Shown here: piece by piece, positions 1 to 9,634 of the stretch | Numbering within the stretch: position 1 is the stretch's first letter | Layout: each line of letters opens with the position of its first letter | Source of the DNA: an uncultured Rhizobiaceae group bacterium | GTDB lineage: Bacteria; Pseudomonadota; Alphaproteobacteria; Rhizobiales; Rhizobiaceae | Length of the DNA: 32,527 nt | Direction of reading: 5' to 3' | Assembly: GCA_938010435.1 (NCBI GenBank) | Contig: CALLUS010000010.1 | Coordinates: 1 to 32,527 of the forward strand | Position numbers and translations under genes: made by a program | Notes under the pieces: model-generated | The model's input: the letters and a program-made list of their open reading frames with translations, nothing else | What the model was told of the DNA's origin: nothing | The model's database searches: none

Positions 1-140
1 AAATGGTTATGCCCGGCGACAACGTTGAGATGACTGTTGAACTGATCGTTCCAATCGCGATGGAAGACCGTCTGCGCTTTGCGATCCGCGAAGGCGGCCG
101 AACAGTCGGCGCCGGCATCGTTGCCGAAATTCTTGACTAA
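1..140 (+). CDS. tuf: Elongation factor Tu, 3' end (partial)
   Basis: Only the last 45 or so residues are in the window, read from the codon at position 3 to the TAA at 138-140. They contain the C-terminal EF-Tu segments [28 protein letters not shown] and the ending VAEILD, which belong to beta-barrel domain 3. EF-Tu delivers aminoacyl-tRNA to the ribosomal A site as a GTP complex. Lying directly upstream of rpsJ, it is the usual end of a str operon (rpsL, rpsG, fusA, tuf) in Alphaproteobacteria. The rest of the gene lies outside the window. A hairpin terminator follows 10 bases after the stop. Confidence 0.97.
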   Translation, partial: MVMPGDNVEMTVELIVPIAMEDRLRFAIREGGRTVGAGIVAEILD

Positions 141-150
141 GTAATATCCC

Positions 151-188
151 TGCGCGGGAGAAGTTTTCTTCTCCCGCGCATTTCTTTT
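151..188 (+). terminator. Rho-independent terminator after tuf
   Basis: The arms TGCGCGGGAGAAG (151-163) and CTTCTCCCGCGCA (168-180) are a perfect 13-bp inverted repeat around a short TTTT loop, followed by TTTCTTTT. It sits 10 bases after the tuf stop and 50 bases before rpsJ, so it probably separates, at least in part, the str and S10 transcription units. Confidence 0.9.
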
Positions 189-237
189 GACAATTGAGCA
201 GCCCATTATGGGGTTGTGACATTAAGGACTACGCGAC

Positions 238-546
238 ATGACTGGCCAGAATATACGTATTCGCCTGAAAGCCTTCGACCACCGCATCCTTGACACGTCG
301 GCGAAAGAGATCGTTTCGACTGCCAAGCGGACAGGCGCACAGGTTCGTGGACCCGTTCCACTGCCAACGCGTATCGAACGTTACACAGTGAACCGTTCGC
401 CGCACGTGAACAAGAAAAGCCGTGAGCAATTTGAAATGCGCACACACAAAAGGCTTCTCGATATCGTCGACCCGACACCACAAACAGTGGACGCGCTTAT
501 GAAGCTCGATCTTGCTGCCGGTGTTGATGTTGAGATTAAGCTGTAA
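238..546 (+). CDS. rpsJ: 30S ribosomal protein S10
   Basis: This 102-residue protein is full length for S10 and shows family segments IRLKAFDHR near the N-terminus, GPVPLPTR and the [13 protein letters not shown] loop in the middle, and a DVEIKL ending. S10 belongs to the head of the 30S subunit; in E. coli it also pairs with NusB in transcription antitermination. The start has AAGGA at 224-228, nine bases before the ATG. It is the first gene of the S10 cluster and is followed by a 144-base spacer that contains a hairpin, an unusually long gap for this operon. Confidence 0.98.
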   Translation: MTGQNIRIRLKAFDHRILDTSAKEIVSTAKRTGAQVRGPVPLPTRIERYTVNRSPHVNKKSREQFEMRTHKRLLDIVDPTPQTVDALMKLDLAAGVDVEIKL

Positions 547-630
547 TCAGCTAAAGAATTCATGCCCCACAAGGGCAGGGACAAAGTAAAGCCCTAAGAC
601 TTAACTGTCGGCGGGATTAATCAACAAGCG

Positions 631-667
631 GGACAGTGATCGCTGCAAGTCAACGATCCTCCTGTCC
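631..667 (+). promoter_or_regulatory. Hairpin in the rpsJ-rplC spacer
   Basis: GGACAG (631-636) pairs with CTGTCC (662-667), and inside it GATCG (638-642) pairs with CGATC (654-658), giving a two-part stem with an 11-base loop. It has no T-run, so it is not a terminator. It lies 23 bases before the rplC start, where a leader structure could affect translation or processing. The function is inference. Confidence 0.4.
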
Positions 668-690
668 GGTAACGCTAAAGGAACAGACCA

Positions 691-1500
691 ATGCGCTCAG
701 GCGTGATTGCACAAAAAGTTGGGATGACCCGCATTTATACCGATGAAGGTATCAATGTGCCGGTAACCGTTCTCCGCATGGAGAAGGTTCAGGTTGTTTC
801 TCAACGTACACAAGAGAAAAACGGTTACACCGCCGTCCAGTTAGGCGCCGGTGCAGCTAAAGTGAAAAACACATCAAAGGCTATGCGTGGCCACTTCGCT
901 GTTGCGAAGGTTGAGCCAAAGCGTAAGTTGGCTGAATTTCGCGTAACCGAAGAAAACCTCATTCCGGTGGGCGCTGAAATCATCGCTGCTCACTATATGC
1001 CGGGTCAATATGTTGATGTTACAGGCACAACAATCGGTAAAGGTTTTGCCGGTGCTATGAAACGCCACAACTTCGGCGGTCTTCGTGCTTCGCACGGTGT
1101 TTCCGTGTCGCACCGTTCACACGGTTCAACTGGTCAGTGTCAAGATCCCGGTAAGGTTTTCAAAGGCAAGAAAATGGCTGGTCACATGGGCAACACCCGC
1201 GTGACAACGCAAAATATCCAGGTTGTTTCTGTTGATGTGGAACGTGGTCTTGTTTTGGTCAAAGGCGCAGTGCCCGGACCAAAAGGCGGGTGGGTTACAT
1301 TGAAAGATGCGATCAAGAAGCCTGTACACCCTGATGCAATCTTCCCTGCTGCGCGTCGTCGCGATGCGGAAGCGGCTGAAGCGGCTGCTGCTGATGCGGA
1401 AGCCAATATGGCTGCTGAGGCTGCTGCAGAACTCGAAGCACAACAGCAAGCTGAGCAAGCATCTGCTGATGCAGCTGCGAAAGAGGGAGGTTCTGAATAA
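691..1500 (+). CDS. rplC: 50S ribosomal protein L3
   Basis: The 269-residue protein begins [16 protein letters not shown], typical of alphaproteobacterial L3, and holds the conserved loop [14 protein letters not shown] followed by [16 protein letters not shown] near residues 110-145. This loop reaches towards the peptidyl transferase centre, and L3 is an early assembly protein of the large subunit. The last 50 or so residues are an Ala/Glu/Gln-rich tail that E. coli L3 lacks; such tails occur in Rhizobiales. AAAGGAA (678-684) precedes the ATG. The stop TAA shares its last base with the rplD start (TAATG), suggesting translational coupling. Confidence 0.98.
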   Translation: MRSGVIAQKVGMTRIYTDEGINVPVTVLRMEKVQVVSQRTQEKNGYTAVQLGAGAAKVKNTSKAMRGHFAVAKVEPKRKLAEFRVTEENLIPVGAEIIAAHYMPGQYVDVTGTTIGKGFAGAMKRHNFGGLRASHGVSVSHRSHGSTGQCQDPGKVFKGKKMAGHMGNTRVTTQNIQVVSVDVERGLVLVKGAVPGPKGGWVTLKDAIKKPVHPDAIFPAARRRDAEAAEAAAADAEANMAAEAAAELEAQQQAEQASADAAAKEGGSE

Positions 1501-2120
1501 TGGATCTCGAAATTACAAAACTAGACGGCAAGTCATCGGGAAAAGTCAGCTTGTCTGACGCTATTTTCGGACTTGAGCCACGTCAGGATATCCTACAACG
1601 TATGGTTCGCTATCAACGCGCCAAAGCGCGTCAGGGTACTCACCAGACCAAAGGTCGTTCCGACGTTGACCGTACTGGCGCACGTATGTACCGCCAAAAA
1701 GGTACTGGCGGCGCGCGTCACCACTCACAGGCTGCTCCGCAGTTCCGTGGCGGTGGTAAAGCGCACGGCCCACAGTCTCGCGACCACAGCCACGATTTGC
1801 CTAAAAAGTTTCGTGCATTGGCTCTTCGCCACGCGCTGTCTGCTAAAGCAAAAGACGGTTCATTGGTTGTCATGGACGATCTCGCTGCCAAAGACCCGAA
1901 AACAGCTGCTCTGCGCGGTCAATTCGGCAAGCTTGGTCTTGAGAACGCGTTGATGATCGGTGGTGCTGAACTGGACAATAACTTCAAACTTGCTGCCCAG
2001 AACATTCCGAATATCGATGTTCTTCCGGTACAGGGTATCAACGTCTACGACATTCTTCGTCGTCAGAAATTGGTTCTGTCCAAGGCTGCAGTTGAAGCTC
2101 TCGAGGAGCGTTTCAAATGA
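1500..2120 (+). CDS. rplD: 50S ribosomal protein L4
   Basis: The 206-residue protein shows the L4 core: [17 protein letters not shown], the extended loop with [14 protein letters not shown] and [10 protein letters not shown], then a Rossmann-like C-terminal part. The extended loop lines the exit tunnel constriction. In E. coli L4 also represses its own operon through the S10 leader; nothing here shows whether that holds in this organism. The start overlaps the rplC stop by one base and the end overlaps rplW by four (ATGA), so the three genes are tightly coupled. Confidence 0.98.
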   Translation: MDLEITKLDGKSSGKVSLSDAIFGLEPRQDILQRMVRYQRAKARQGTHQTKGRSDVDRTGARMYRQKGTGGARHHSQAAPQFRGGGKAHGPQSRDHSHDLPKKFRALALRHALSAKAKDGSLVVMDDLAAKDPKTAALRGQFGKLGLENALMIGGAELDNNFKLAAQNIPNIDVLPVQGINVYDILRRQKLVLSKAAVEALEERFK

Positions 2121-2410
2121 GTGACATCCGCAACTATGACGTGATCGTCTCTCCGGCGATCACCGAGAAAGCAACATTGGCTGCTGAAGCCAATCAGGTT
2201 GTTTTCAACGTCGCACGCGATGCGTCCAAACCAGAAATCAAACAGGCTGTTGAAGCTTTGTTTGGTGTGAAGGTAACTGCTGTAAACACCACTATCCGCA
2301 AGGGTAAGGTGAAGCGTTTCCGCGGTCACTTGGGCAAGCAGAGCGATAAGAAAATCGCATTCGTGACATTGGCCGAAGGCCAGTCGATCGACGTAACAAC
2401 GGGGCTTTAA
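2117..2410 (+). CDS. rplW: 50S ribosomal protein L23
   Basis: A 97-residue protein with the L23 signatures [38 protein letters not shown] and the basic stretch [13 protein letters not shown]23 sits at the mouth of the exit tunnel and is the docking point for trigger factor and the signal recognition particle. Its ATG overlaps the rplD stop by four bases and rplB follows four bases after its stop. Confidence 0.98.
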   Translation: MSDIRNYDVIVSPAITEKATLAAEANQVVFNVARDASKPEIKQAVEALFGVKVTAVNTTIRKGKVKRFRGHLGKQSDKKIAFVTLAEGQSIDVTTGL

Positions 2411-2414
2411 GACT

Positions 2415-3248
2415 ATGGCTCTCAAAAAATTCAGACCGATGACACCTGGCACGCGCCAGCTCGTCATTGTATCCCGTGAAGGTCTTTGGAAAGGCAAGCC
2501 AGTCAAGAATTTGACTGAAGGTCTTACAAAGTCCGGTGGCCGTAACAACACTGGTCGTTTGACCATGCGTGGTATCGGTGGTGGTCATAAACGTTCTTAC
2601 CGTAAGATTGATTTCAAGCGTCAAAAGTTTGACGTGCAGGGAACGGTTGAGCGTTTGGAATATGATCCAAACCGTACAGCGTTTATCGCTCTCATCAAAT
2701 ATGATGATGGTGAACTGGCTTACATCTTGGCGCCTCAGCGTTTGGCTGAAGGCGACAAGGTCATTGCGGCAGCTTCTGCTGACGTAAAGCCGGGTAACGC
2801 AATGCCGTTGTCTGCGATTCCTGTCGGTACAATCATCCACAACGTGGAAATGAAGCCGAAAAAGGGTGGTCAGATCGCTCGCTCAGCTGGCACATATGCT
2901 CAGCTGGTTGGTCGTGATGGTCCGTATGCAATCCTGCGTTTGAACTCTGGTGAACAGCGTTTGATCATGGGCACTTGCATGGCGACTATCGGCGCTGTAT
3001 CGAACCCAGATAATTCTAACACCAATATGGGTAAAGCCGGGCGTAACCGCTGGTATGGCAATCGCCCGAAAGTACGTGGTGTTGCAATGAACCCGATCGA
3101 TCACCCGCACGGTGGTGGTGAAGGTAGAACTTCCGGTGGTCGTCACCCAGTGACACCATGGGGCAAGCCAACCAAAGGCAAGCGTACACGGTCTAACAAG
3201 ACCACTGATAAATTCATCATGCGCTCGCGCCATCAACGTAAGAAGTAA
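2415..3248 (+). CDS. rplB: 50S ribosomal protein L2
   Basis: At 277 residues this is the usual length for L2. The highly conserved C-terminal region is intact: [18 protein letters not shown], then [16 protein letters not shown]. It carries the histidine known to matter for peptidyl transferase activity in E. coli L2. The N-terminal half has [19 protein letters not shown]2 binds 23S rRNA domain IV and helps join the subunits. It sits four bases after rplW and 11 before rpsS. Confidence 0.98.
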   Translation: MALKKFRPMTPGTRQLVIVSREGLWKGKPVKNLTEGLTKSGGRNNTGRLTMRGIGGGHKRSYRKIDFKRQKFDVQGTVERLEYDPNRTAFIALIKYDDGELAYILAPQRLAEGDKVIAAASADVKPGNAMPLSAIPVGTIIHNVEMKPKKGGQIARSAGTYAQLVGRDGPYAILRLNSGEQRLIMGTCMATIGAVSNPDNSNTNMGKAGRNRWYGNRPKVRGVAMNPIDHPHGGGEGRTSGGRHPVTPWGKPTKGKRTRSNKTTDKFIMRSRHQRKK

Positions 3249-3259
3249 GGGCTTAGACA

Positions 3260-3538
3260 ATGTCACGTTCAGTCTGGAAAGGCCCGTTTGTCGATGGCTA
3301 CCTTCTCAAAAAAGCAGAGAAGGTACGCGAAGGCGGCCGAAACGAAGTTATCAAAACGTGGAGCCGTCGCTCCACTATCATGCCGCAATTTATCGGTTTG
3401 ACCTTTGGCGTATACAACGGCCAAAAGCACATCCCGGTTAACGTGTCTGAAGACATGGTAGGTCACAAGTTTGGTGAGTTTTCACCAAGCCGTAACTACT
3501 ATGGCCATGGCGCGGATAAAAAGGCGAAAAGGAAATAA
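3260..3538 (+). CDS. rpsS: 30S ribosomal protein S19
   Basis: The 92-residue protein begins [18 protein letters not shown] and carries [22 protein letters not shown] and [15 protein letters not shown], the hallmarks of bacterial S19. S19 lies in the 30S head, contacts S13 and forms bridges to the large subunit near the A site. Only three bases separate its stop from rplV. Confidence 0.98.
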   Translation: MSRSVWKGPFVDGYLLKKAEKVREGGRNEVIKTWSRRSTIMPQFIGLTFGVYNGQKHIPVNVSEDMVGHKFGEFSPSRNYYGHGADKKAKRK

Positions 3539-3541
3539 GTC

Positions 3542-3928
3542 ATGGGTAAGCCCAAGCTTGAGCGTCAGCTCGCCGATAACGAGGCGAAAGCGGTTCACAA
3601 AATGATCCGGGTATCACCGCAGAAGTTGAACCTCGTGGCTCAACTCATACGCGGCAAGAAGGCGTCTCGTGCGCTTTCCGATCTGGAATTCTCGTCCAAG
3701 CGTATTGCTGACACGGTTCGTAAGTGCCTTCAGTCTGCGATTGCCAACGCCGAAAACAACCATGATCTTGATGTGGATAGCCTTGTTGTGGCTGAAGCAC
3801 ATGTCGGTCATTCGATTGTTATGAAGCGCTTCATGGCACGCGGTCGTGGTAAAGCCAGCCGTATTCAAAAGCCATTCGCGCATTTGACGATCATCGTCCG
3901 CGAAGTTGAAGAAGAGGAGGCCGCGTAA
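3542..3928 (+). CDS. rplV: 50S ribosomal protein L22
   Basis: A 128-residue protein with the L22 pattern: [24 protein letters not shown] near the N-terminus and the C-terminal tunnel hairpin containing [22 protein letters not shown]. That hairpin lines the exit tunnel constriction together with L4 and is a known site of macrolide resistance mutations in other bacteria; nothing unusual is seen here. The final TAA shares one base with the rpsC start (TAATG). Confidence 0.98.
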   Translation: MGKPKLERQLADNEAKAVHKMIRVSPQKLNLVAQLIRGKKASRALSDLEFSSKRIADTVRKCLQSAIANAENNHDLDVDSLVVAEAHVGHSIVMKRFMARGRGKASRIQKPFAHLTIIVREVEEEEAA

Positions 3929-4638
3929 TGGGTCAGAAGATTAACCCGATCGGGCTTCGTCTCGGTATCAACCGCACGTGGGATTCCCGCTGGTTCGCCA
4001 CAAAAGGTGAATACGGTAGCCTGTTGAAGCAAGACCTCAAAATTCGCGAGTACATTCTCAAAGAATTGAAAGCTGCTTCAATCTCTAAAGTGGTTATTGA
4101 GCGTCCTCACAAAAAGTGCCGCATCACCATTCATTCAGGTCGTCCCGGTCTGATCATTGGTAAAAAAGGCGCGGACATCGAGAAATTGAAGCAAAAAGTC
4201 CAAACGATGACTGACGGCGACGTTTCTTTGAATATCGTTGAGATCCGCAAGCCGGAAGTTGATGCAACTATCGTTGCTCAGTCTATCTGTCAGCAGCTGG
4301 AACGCCGTGTTGCTTTCCGTCGTGCGATGAAGCGTTCTGTTCAGTCAGCTATTCGTTTGGGTGCTGGTGGCATTCGTATCAACTGTGCCGGCCGTCTTGG
4401 CGGTGCTGAGATTGCGCGCATGGAATGGTACCGTGAAGGCCGTGTGCCGTTACACACTCTTCGTGCAGACATCGACTACGGTGTTGCTGAAGCTGCTACA
4501 GCTTATGGCATCTGTGGTGTCAAAGTCTGGATCTTTAAAGGTGAAATTCTGGAACATGATCCAATGGCTTCTGAGCGCCGTTCGGTTGAATCCCAGGAAT
4601 CCGGTGGCGGTGGAAACCGTCGTCCACCGCGCAACTAA
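3928..4638 (+). CDS. rpsC: 30S ribosomal protein S3
   Basis: The 236-residue protein starts [23 protein letters not shown] domain is visible around residues 50-95 with the nucleic acid-binding loop [10 protein letters not shown] (the GxxG motif). The C-terminal domain carries [21 protein letters not shown]3 sits at the mRNA entry channel and has been linked to mRNA unwinding with S4 and S5. A short Gly/Arg-rich tail ([11 protein letters not shown]) ends the protein. It overlaps rplV by one base. Confidence 0.98.
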   Translation: MGQKINPIGLRLGINRTWDSRWFATKGEYGSLLKQDLKIREYILKELKAASISKVVIERPHKKCRITIHSGRPGLIIGKKGADIEKLKQKVQTMTDGDVSLNIVEIRKPEVDATIVAQSICQQLERRVAFRRAMKRSVQSAIRLGAGGIRINCAGRLGGAEIARMEWYREGRVPLHTLRADIDYGVAEAATAYGICGVKVWIFKGEILEHDPMASERRSVESQESGGGGNRRPPRN

Positions 4639-4671
4639 TCGCGGCTGAGACCGGAAACGAGGTAAAGAATA

Positions 4672-5085
4672 ATGTTGCAACCAAAACGCACAAAATTCCG
4701 CAAGGCCCACAAAGGCCGTATCCATGGCAATGCCAAGGGTGGAACACAGTTGACCTTCGGGCAATACGGGCTTAAAGCCCTCGAACCAGATCGCGTCAAT
4801 GCACGTCAAATCGAAGCTGCTCGTCGCGCTATCACGCGTCACATGAAAAGAGCGGGTCGTGTGTGGATCCGTATCTTCCCTGATCTGCCGATTTCAGCGA
4901 AACCGACTGAGGTTCGTATGGGTAAGGGTAAAGGTTCGCCAGAATATTGGGCTGCTCGTGTGGCTCCTGGTCGGATTATGTTTGAAATTGATGGTGTGAG
5001 TGAGCCAATTGCTCGTGAAGCACTTCGTCTCGGTGCCATGAAATTGTCTGTAAAGACAAAATTTGTGCAGCGAATTAACGACTAA
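4672..5085 (+). CDS. rplP: 50S ribosomal protein L16
   Basis: At 137 residues this is standard L16, starting [16 protein letters not shown]. It contains [31 protein letters not shown], whose Arg in the RMGKGKG loop corresponds to the residue hydroxylated by YcfD in E. coli. L16 organises the A-site tRNA elbow contact in the 50S subunit. GAGGTAAAGA lies just before the ATG. Confidence 0.98.
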   Translation: MLQPKRTKFRKAHKGRIHGNAKGGTQLTFGQYGLKALEPDRVNARQIEAARRAITRHMKRAGRVWIRIFPDLPISAKPTEVRMGKGKGSPEYWAARVAPGRIMFEIDGVSEPIAREALRLGAMKLSVKTKFVQRIND

Positions 5086-5125
5086 GCGCATTAAGCGCCG
5101 AAACGAACACTGAAAGGTTGAGGCA

Positions 5126-5335
5126 ATGAAGCCCAGCGACATTCGCGCCCTGAGCGAAGACCAGATGAAAGAAGAGCTGGTCAAGTTGAAGAAAGAGCAG
5201 TTCAATCTGCGTTTCCAACGCGCCACAGGCCAATTGGAAAATACCGCACGTATGCGTCAGATACGTCGCGATATCGCCCGCATCCAGACAATAGCCCGCG
5301 TTAAGCAGGCTGAAACCGCAACTGCGGACGCGTAA
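5126..5335 (+). CDS. rpmC: 50S ribosomal protein L29
   Basis: A 69-residue, largely helical protein starting [31 protein letters not shown], with [13 protein letters not shown] in the second helix. This is the L29 two-helix hairpin. L29 neighbours L23 at the tunnel exit. GAAAGGTTGAGG precedes the ATG, and rpsQ begins 10 bases after its stop. Confidence 0.97.
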   Translation: MKPSDIRALSEDQMKEELVKLKKEQFNLRFQRATGQLENTARMRQIRRDIARIQTIARVKQAETATADA

Positions 5336-5345
5336 GGAATAAGAA

Positions 5346-5576
5346 ATGCCAAAACGCATACTACAAGGCAAAGTCGTTTCCGATAAAAACGACAAAACAG
5401 TCGTGGTGAAAGTGGAGCGTCGCTTCAATCACCCGTTGTTCAAGAAAGTTGTTCGTCGTTCTAAGAACTACAAAGCGCACGATGAGAATAACGTGAAGAA
5501 GGTTGGTGATCTGGTTTCCATTCAGGAAAGCAAGCCGATTTCGAAAGATAAGTGCTGGGTTGTCGTAGAGAGCTAG
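5346..5576 (+). CDS. rpsQ: 30S ribosomal protein S17
   Basis: A 76-residue protein with the S17 OB-fold pattern: [44 protein letters not shown] and [19 protein letters not shown]17 is a primary 16S rRNA-binding protein of the 5' domain. A 96-base spacer containing a small hairpin separates it from rplN. Confidence 0.97.
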   Translation: MPKRILQGKVVSDKNDKTVVVKVERRFNHPLFKKVVRRSKNYKAHDENNVKKVGDLVSIQESKPISKDKCWVVVES

Positions 5577-5637
5577 GGCTCTTTAAGGCATTCAACGCAA
5601 GAGTAGGGGGCAAAAACGCTCCCTTATAAATGGCAAA

Positions 5638-5650
5638 GAGACTTTGTCTC
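5638..5650 (+). other. Small hairpin between rpsQ and rplN
   Basis: GAGAC (5638-5642) and GTCTC (5646-5650) can pair around TTT. A second weaker pairing, GGGGGC with GCTCCC, lies just upstream at about 5605-5623. There is no T-run. This may be a processing or folding element in the operon mRNA; the function is not known. Confidence 0.3.
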
Positions 5651-5672
5651 AAACACATAGAAGAGAATAGCC

Positions 5673-6041
5673 ATGATTCAGATGCAAACTAACCTGGACG
5701 TTGCCGACAATTCCGGCGCGCGCCGTGTCATGTGCATCAAAGTGCTTGGCGGCTCAAAACGGAGATATGCTGGCGTGGGCGACATTATTGTTGCTTCCGT
5801 AAAAGAAGCTATCCCGCGCGGCCGTGTTAAGAAAGGCGACGTAGTGAAAGCTGTTGTTGTCCGCACTGCGAAAGACATACAGCGCGCTGATGGTAGCGTG
5901 ATCCGCTTTGATTCCAATTCAGCTGTTTTGATCGACGGTAAAGGCGAGCCGACCGGCACGCGTATCTTTGGCCCTGTTCCCCGTGAACTGCGTGCAAAGA
6001 AACACATGAAGATCATCTCACTGGCACCAGAAGTGCTGTAG
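5673..6041 (+). CDS. rplN: 50S ribosomal protein L14
   Basis: The 122-residue protein is full length and starts [17 protein letters not shown], with [30 protein letters not shown] and the ending [14 protein letters not shown]14 is a beta-barrel protein at the subunit interface and is the docking site for the silencing factor RsfS in other bacteria. GAAGAGAAT precedes the ATG. It begins the spc part of the cluster. Confidence 0.98.
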   Translation: MIQMQTNLDVADNSGARRVMCIKVLGGSKRRYAGVGDIIVASVKEAIPRGRVKKGDVVKAVVVRTAKDIQRADGSVIRFDSNSAVLIDGKGEPTGTRIFGPVPRELRAKKHMKIISLAPEVL

Positions 6042-6053
6042 GAGCCGTTCCTG

Positions 6054-6368
6054 ATGAACAAGATAAAAAAAGGTGACAGTGTTGTAGTGCTGTCCGGCAA
6101 GGACAAGGGCCGTACCGGTACTGTTCTTGAGATGGTCACGAAAACTGATCGTGTGCTTGTAAAGGGTGTGAATATGGTCAAGCGCCATACGAAACAGTCG
6201 CAAACAAGCGAAGGTGGAATTGTTGCTAAAGAAGCGTCAATTCACATTTCGAACCTCGCTTTGGCTGACCCGAAAGATGGCAAGCCCACACGCGTTGGTA
6301 TCAAAACAAACGACGATGGCACGAAAGTGCGTTTCGCCAAGCGTTCTGGAGATATGATCGATGGCTGA
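6054..6368 (+). CDS. rplX: 50S ribosomal protein L24
   Basis: A 104-residue protein with an N-terminal KOW motif ([19 protein letters not shown]) and the following [19 protein letters not shown], both diagnostic for L24. L24 is one of the two assembly-initiating proteins of the large subunit. Its 3' end overlaps rplE by eight bases, the largest coding overlap in this cluster. Confidence 0.98.
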   Translation: MNKIKKGDSVVVLSGKDKGRTGTVLEMVTKTDRVLVKGVNMVKRHTKQSQTSEGGIVAKEASIHISNLALADPKDGKPTRVGIKTNDDGTKVRFAKRSGDMIDG

Positions 6369-6942
6369 TGCTGCTAATGAGCCACGGCTCAAGAAATATT
6401 ACGAACAGACAGTCCGTCCCGCCATGCAGGAGCAATTCTCCTACAAGAACGTGATGCAGATGCCTCGTTTGGATAAAATCGTTATCAATATGGGTGTTGG
6501 TGAGTCTACCGCAGACTCTAAGAAAGCCCAGGTTGCTGCAGACGATTTGACACTTATTGCCGGTCAAAAGGCAATGGTAACACGCGCTAAGAAATCCATC
6601 GCGGGTTTCAAGGTTCGTGAAGATATGCCTTTGGGCGCGAAGGTGACCCTTCGTGGTGCTCAAATGTATGAGTTCTTGGATCGCTTGATCACAATCGCGC
6701 TACCACGCGTTCGTGACTTTCGTGGCCTGAACCCGAAAAGCTTTGATGGTCGTGGCAACTTCGCCATGGGTATCAAGGAACACATCGTGTTTCCAGAAAT
6801 CAACTACGACAAAGTAGATCAGATCTGGGGCATGGACGTCATCGTATGTACGACGGCTGATACGGATGATGAAGCTCGCGAATTGTTGCGCGCTTTCAAT
6901 TTTCCATTCCCTGCACCGAAAGAAAAAGAAGAAGCTGCGTAA
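6361..6942 (+). CDS. rplE: 50S ribosomal protein L5
   Basis: A 193-residue protein, slightly longer than E. coli L5 at both ends. It has [10 protein letters not shown], the [20 protein letters not shown] stretch, GAKVTLRG and the [21 protein letters not shown]-terminal part. L5 binds 5S rRNA and contacts the P-site tRNA elbow. It starts within the end of rplX (eight-base overlap). A small hairpin, GGGCA with TGCCC at 6965-6978, lies in the 71-base spacer before rpsN. Confidence 0.98.
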   Translation: MADAANEPRLKKYYEQTVRPAMQEQFSYKNVMQMPRLDKIVINMGVGESTADSKKAQVAADDLTLIAGQKAMVTRAKKSIAGFKVREDMPLGAKVTLRGAQMYEFLDRLITIALPRVRDFRGLNPKSFDGRGNFAMGIKEHIVFPEINYDKVDQIWGMDVIVCTTADTDDEARELLRAFNFPFPAPKEKEEAA

Positions 6943-7013
6943 GCAGTATTTCCAAAGTGTAGAAGGGCAATAGTGCCCAGTCGTAACGGCAAACGTTTTA
7001 AGAGGATGAACCC

Positions 7014-7319
7014 ATGGCAAAAGTGAGTGCCATCGAAAAGAACAACACGCGTAAGAAGCTTACAGCTAAATACGCCAGCAAGCGTGCTGAATTGAAAGCT
7101 ATCGTGTCCAATCGCGCGCTTCCAATTGAAGAACGCTTTAAGGCTCAACTCGAGCTTTCCGCAATGCCACGCAATGGCGCCAAGACACGTGTTCGCAATC
7201 GCTGCGAAGTGTCCGGTCGCCCACGTGGTAACTATCGTAAACTGGGTGTATCCCGCATCGCGCTCCGTGATTTAGGCTCTTCAGGCCTGATTCCTGGTCT
7301 CGTGAAATCAAGCTGGTAA
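7014..7319 (+). CDS. rpsN: 30S ribosomal protein S14 (long, zinc-free type)
   Basis: At 101 residues this is the long form of S14. It carries the C-terminal [22 protein letters not shown] and ends GLVKSSW. Only one cysteine is visible where the short zinc form has four, so it is the zinc-independent type. S14 is a late-binding protein of the 30S head. AAGAGGATG precedes the ATG and rpsH follows 12 bases later. Confidence 0.98.
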   Translation: MAKVSAIEKNNTRKKLTAKYASKRAELKAIVSNRALPIEERFKAQLELSAMPRNGAKTRVRNRCEVSGRPRGNYRKLGVSRIALRDLGSSGLIPGLVKSSW

Positions 7320-7331
7320 GGACGTACGATT

Positions 7332-7727
7332 ATGATGAACGATCCTATTGGTGATATGCTCACACGTATCCGTAATGGTCTCATGCGCGGCAAGGGCAAG
7401 GTGTCCACACCTGCTTCAAAGCTTCGCGCAAGTGTTCTCGATGTTCTCGAGGCTGAAGGCTATATCCGTGGTTACACACGTACAGACTTCGACAACGGCA
7501 AAGCCGATATCGAAATCGAGCTGAAATATTACGAAGGTTCTCCGGTTATCCGTGAGATCAAACGTGTATCGAAGCCCGGTCGTCGTGTGTACTCATCAGT
7601 TAAAACTCTGCCACGTGTGGCGAACGGTTTGGGGATTGCGATCCTCTCAACACCTAAAGGTGTGATGGCCGATCACGACGCACGTGACCAGAATGTAGGC
7701 GGTGAGGTGCTCTGCCAGATTTTCTAA
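7332..7727 (+). CDS. rpsH: 30S ribosomal protein S8
   Basis: A 131-residue protein starting with [21 protein letters not shown] and ending GGEVLCQIF, both typical of S8. Two adjacent ATG codons (7332 and 7335) make the exact first residue uncertain. S8 is a primary binder of the 16S central domain and in E. coli represses the spc operon by binding near rplE; no clear S8-like site was identified here. The 69-base spacer after it contains a GAACCC/GGGTTC hairpin (7758-7772). Confidence 0.98.
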   Translation: MMNDPIGDMLTRIRNGLMRGKGKVSTPASKLRASVLDVLEAEGYIRGYTRTDFDNGKADIEIELKYYEGSPVIREIKRVSKPGRRVYSSVKTLPRVANGLGIAILSTPKGVMADHDARDQNVGGEVLCQIF

Positions 7728-7796
7728 TCCGGCAAGCCCACTTAATTTCAATTTTTCGAACCCTTTGGGTTCAGACAAGAAACAGGCGAGAAAACA

Positions 7797-8330
7797 ATGT
7801 CACGCATTGGTAAAAAGCCGGTCAGTGTTCCAGACGGAGTGACCGCATCGCTGGTCGGACAGACTGTCTCAGCTAAAGGCCCTAAGGGCGAGTTGGACTT
7901 CACCGTCAACGATCAAGTACTGGTTAAACTGGAAGACAACGTTGTAACCGTTGAGCCAAAGAACAACACAAAAGACGCACGTTCGTTCTGGGGCATGTCC
8001 CGCACAATGATTGAAAATATCTTTGTCGGTGTTAAAGACGGTTTTACTAAGAACCTGGAAATCAACGGTGTTGGTTATCGTGCAGCAATGCAGGGCAGCA
8101 ACGTTCAGCTTTCCCTTGGTTTCAGCCACGAGGTTGTTTACACACCACCACAGGGTGTAACAATCACATGTCCTAAACCGACTGAAATCGTGATCACTGG
8201 TCATGACAAACAAGTTGTTGGTCAAACCGCTGCTGAAATCCGTGCTTACCGTCCACCAGAACCTTACAAGGGCAAGGGTGTTAAATATGCGGACGAAGTT
8301 ATCTTCCGCAAAGAAGGCAAGAAGAAGTAA
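7797..8330 (+). CDS. rplF: 50S ribosomal protein L6
   Basis: The 177-residue protein is full length: it begins [15 protein letters not shown], has [19 protein letters not shown] in the middle and the C-terminal signature [20 protein letters not shown]6 consists of two similar domains and lies near the sarcin-ricin loop and the GTPase-associated region. GGCGAGAAAAC precedes the ATG; rplR follows after six bases. Confidence 0.98.
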   Translation: MSRIGKKPVSVPDGVTASLVGQTVSAKGPKGELDFTVNDQVLVKLEDNVVTVEPKNNTKDARSFWGMSRTMIENIFVGVKDGFTKNLEINGVGYRAAMQGSNVQLSLGFSHEVVYTPPQGVTITCPKPTEIVITGHDKQVVGQTAAEIRAYRPPEPYKGKGVKYADEVIFRKEGKKK

Positions 8331-8336
8331 TCCATC

Positions 8337-8690
8337 ATGGCAAACAAACTTTCTACAAAGCAGCGTCGCGCTGCACGCGTTCGCCGAAGCCTCAAAAAGG
8401 TTGCTGGTGGTCGTCCACGTTTGAGCGTTCACCGTTCAAACTCCAACATCTATGTTCAAGTAATTGACGACGCGAATGGCAACACTCTTGCTGCTGCATC
8501 CACTCTTGAAAAAGACGTTAAGGGCAATGGCGGCAATGTTGCAGCAGCGCAAGCTGTTGGCAAATTGATTGCTGAACGTGCTTCAAAAGCTGGTGTTGAA
8601 GATGTTGTCTTCGACCGTGGCGCATTCCTTTACCACGGACGCGTGAAAGCTCTTGCTGAAGCAGCCCGTGAGGGTGGCCTCAAGTTCTAA
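8337..8690 (+). CDS. rplR: 50S ribosomal protein L18
   Basis: A 117-residue protein with [31 protein letters not shown] and [24 protein letters not shown], the conserved L18 segments. L18 binds 5S rRNA together with L5. It is followed by an unusually long, hairpin-rich spacer of 174 bases before rpsE. Confidence 0.98.
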   Translation: MANKLSTKQRRAARVRRSLKKVAGGRPRLSVHRSNSNIYVQVIDDANGNTLAAASTLEKDVKGNGGNVAAAQAVGKLIAERASKAGVEDVVFDRGAFLYHGRVKALAEAAREGGLKF

Positions 8691-8722
8691 GGTTTCTTAG
8701 AACTGGTTTTGAATAAGAATTA

Positions 8723-8812
8723 TTCCCGCGGTATTCTTTCGAATGTTGCGGGAAAAGACTAAGAGGGCTTAAGCCCCTTCACCGTCGATAGTTTTAATCC
8801 CGTACGCGGGAA
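8723..8812 (+). promoter_or_regulatory. Structured spacer between rplR and rpsE with three hairpins and a repeated 7-mer
   Basis: TTCCCGC (8723-8729) pairs with GCGGGAA (8748-8754). A 12-bp palindrome GGGCTTAAGCCC lies at 8765-8776. TCCCG (8798-8802) pairs with CGGGA (8807-8811) around TACG. The 7-mer GCGGGAA recurs exactly at 8806-8812, so the first TTCCCGC could pair with either copy, giving two competing folds. No T-run follows any stem. This suggests a regulatory or processing element in the middle of the spc transcript; the function is inference. Confidence 0.45.
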
Positions 8813-8864
8813 ATTGTTCCATCGATATATGTTTGTGCTACCGGAAAAAAATAAGGAATAGGAT

Positions 8865-9431
8865 ATGGCACAGAGACCCCAACAAGGCGGACGTAACAAC
8901 CGCCGGGATGAAGAGCAGGACGACGGTTTCGTCGATAAGCTCGTACACATCAACCGTGTTGCTAAAGTTGTGAAGGGTGGCCGCCGTTTCGGTTTTGCTG
9001 CTCTCGTAGTTGTTGGCGACCAAAAAGGCCGCGTTGGCTTCGGTCACGGTAAAGCAAAAGAAGTGCCGGAAGCGATCCGTAAAGCTTCTGAAGCTGCTAA
9101 GCGCGACATGATCTTCGTGCCATTGCGCGACGGCCGCACACTTCACCACGATGTCAACGGACGTCACGGTGCTGGTAAAGTGGTTCTTCGTTCAGCGCCT
9201 CCAGGAACTGGTATTATTGCCGGTGGTCCTATGCGTGCGGTTTTCGAAACAGTTGGCATGTCCGACGTTGTTGCGAAATCTCTCGGTTCATCGAACCCAT
9301 ACAACATGGTTCGTGCAACATTTGATGCTTTGAAGCACCAGATGCACCCGAAAGACATCGCTGCTCAGCGTGGCTTGAAATTCTCCACACTTCAGGCGCG
9401 TCGTCGCGACCTGATCGGCTCGGAAGAGTAG
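8865..9431 (+). CDS. rpsE: 30S ribosomal protein S5
   Basis: The 188-residue protein has the double-stranded RNA-binding-like N-terminal domain with [19 protein letters not shown] and [22 protein letters not shown]. The C-terminal domain has [19 protein letters not shown]5 takes part in decoding fidelity and mRNA entry. It starts after the structured spacer, with AAGGAATAGG before the ATG. A charged N-terminal extension ([15 protein letters not shown]) is typical of the alphaproteobacterial form. Confidence 0.98.
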   Translation: MAQRPQQGGRNNRRDEEQDDGFVDKLVHINRVAKVVKGGRRFGFAALVVVGDQKGRVGFGHGKAKEVPEAIRKASEAAKRDMIFVPLRDGRTLHHDVNGRHGAGKVVLRSAPPGTGIIAGGPMRAVFETVGMSDVVAKSLGSSNPYNMVRATFDALKHQMHPKDIAAQRGLKFSTLQARRRDLIGSEE

Positions 9432-9440
9432 GGGATTACA

Positions 9441-9629
9441 ATGGCTGCTAAGAAAACAGTAACTGTTCAGCAAATCGGAAGCCCGTTGCGTCGTCCCAAG
9501 GACCAGCAACAGACTTTGGTCGGTTTGGGCCTGAACAAAATGAACCGTCGTCGCACTTTGGAAGACACTCCTTCCGTGCGCGGCATGATCCGCAAAGTCT
9601 CGCACCTTGTGCGCGTGATTGAGGAGTAA
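9441..9629 (+). CDS. rpmD: 50S ribosomal protein L30
   Basis: A 62-residue protein with [30 protein letters not shown] and [15 protein letters not shown], which match bacterial L30. It lies between rpsE (nine bases upstream) and rplO (five bases downstream), its normal place. L30 is a small peripheral protein of the large subunit. Confidence 0.97.
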   Translation: MAAKKTVTVQQIGSPLRRPKDQQQTLVGLGLNKMNRRRTLEDTPSVRGMIRKVSHLVRVIEE

Positions 9630-9634
9630 GTTCT

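Noticed and set aside
187-192. TTGACA directly after the tuf terminator as an rpsJ promoter
   Set aside because: No -10 box at suitable spacing was found; it overlaps the end of the terminator T-run.
2063-2840. Long antisense open frames across rplW and rplB, and similar ones across most ribosomal genes
   Set aside because: They are mirror frames of highly conserved genes, with no recognisable domains or ribosome binding sites.
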